Shown here: positions 17,856 to 17,947 of the stretch, piece by piece
How the letters are laid out: each line of letters opens with the position of its first letter
How positions within the stretch are numbered: the stretch's first letter is position 1
From: Podaxis mareebaensis
Lineage: Eukaryota > Basidiomycota > Agaricomycetes > Agaricales > Agaricaceae
DNA length: 17,947 nucleotides
Assembly: GCA_018524725.1 (NCBI GenBank)
Contig: JAEUWP010000081.1
Location: 1-17,947, forward strand
Reading direction: 5' to 3'
Program-made: the position numbers and the translations under genes
Notes under the pieces: model-generated
What the model saw: only the letters and a program-made list of their open reading frames with translations
The model's database searches: none
What the model was told of the DNA's origin: nothing

Positions 17856-17947
17856 TCAGCAGAAAGGCTGAAACTATACATACCAAAAAATATCAATACA
17901 TATACTGAAATGTACTAAAAACCATGAAATGCCATGTATCTGGAAGG
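17856..17947. other. Unassigned AT-rich sequence after the Gypsy break
   Basis: The Gypsy RT frame loses similarity here and meets a stop within a few codons. The sequence is A-rich and matches nothing else in the window. It is probably the edge of another insertion or a deletion junction. Confidence 0.45.

Noticed and set aside
1..17947. Classical Neurospora-type RIP (C to T at CpA) as the main cause of decay
   Set aside because: CpA and TpG are abundant while CpG is missing, and the paired copies show CG-derived TG/CA sites. This is the opposite of a CpA-targeted process. Some Trp and Gln codons did become stops outside CpG, so a minor additional process is possible.
1..17947. CRISPR arrays, tRNA or rRNA genes, bacterial promoters or defence systems
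   Set aside because: No spaced direct repeats, cloverleaf-forming sequences or conserved rRNA blocks were seen, and all recognisable content is eukaryotic transposon sequence.

Overview
This window looks like a transposon graveyard from a filamentous fungus, most likely a mushroom-forming basidiomycete (Agaricomycete). The evidence is basidiomycete-style Copia, Gypsy, Tc1 and LINE ORF1 coding remnants, plus a typical 52-nt spliceosomal intron in one transposase. I see no convincing host gene, tRNA, rRNA or CRISPR. Nearly all coding sequence is broken by in-frame stops and frameshifts. The exception is one 435-codon LINE-type ORF1 at the left edge.

Layout: (1) 1-1659, LINE-like ORF1 element, copy 1, ending in an 18-A tail. 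(2) 1660 to about 7435, a Copia retrotransposon on the minus strand. Its integrase is split by (3) 3821-6581, a DDE DNA transposon flanked by TAG duplications. (4) About 7510-10549, LINE-like element copy 2, ending in a 13-A tail and split by (5) 8728-10134, a 1407-bp probable solo LTR. (6) 10914-12520, a complete but dead Tc1 element with a TA duplication and an unusual four-site terminal architecture. (7) 12551-13564, a decayed reading frame I cannot identify. (8) 14222 to about 17850, the 5' part of a Gypsy retrotransposon (LTR, tRNA-primer site, gag, protease, reverse transcriptase) that stops matching the family abruptly about 100 bases before the window ends.

The dominant signal is base-level. 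Reading by eye I found only five CpG dinucleotides in about 18 kb, all in the first 1.5 kb. Comparing the two LINE copies and the two flanks of the solo LTR shows reciprocal TpG/CpA pairs at the same former CpG sites. This is direct evidence that methylation-type C-to-T decay at CpG erased arginine codons and created many of the stops. The nesting gives a relative order: Copia first, then the DDE element and LINE copies, then the solo LTR inside LINE copy 2, with CpG decay continuing after that insertion.
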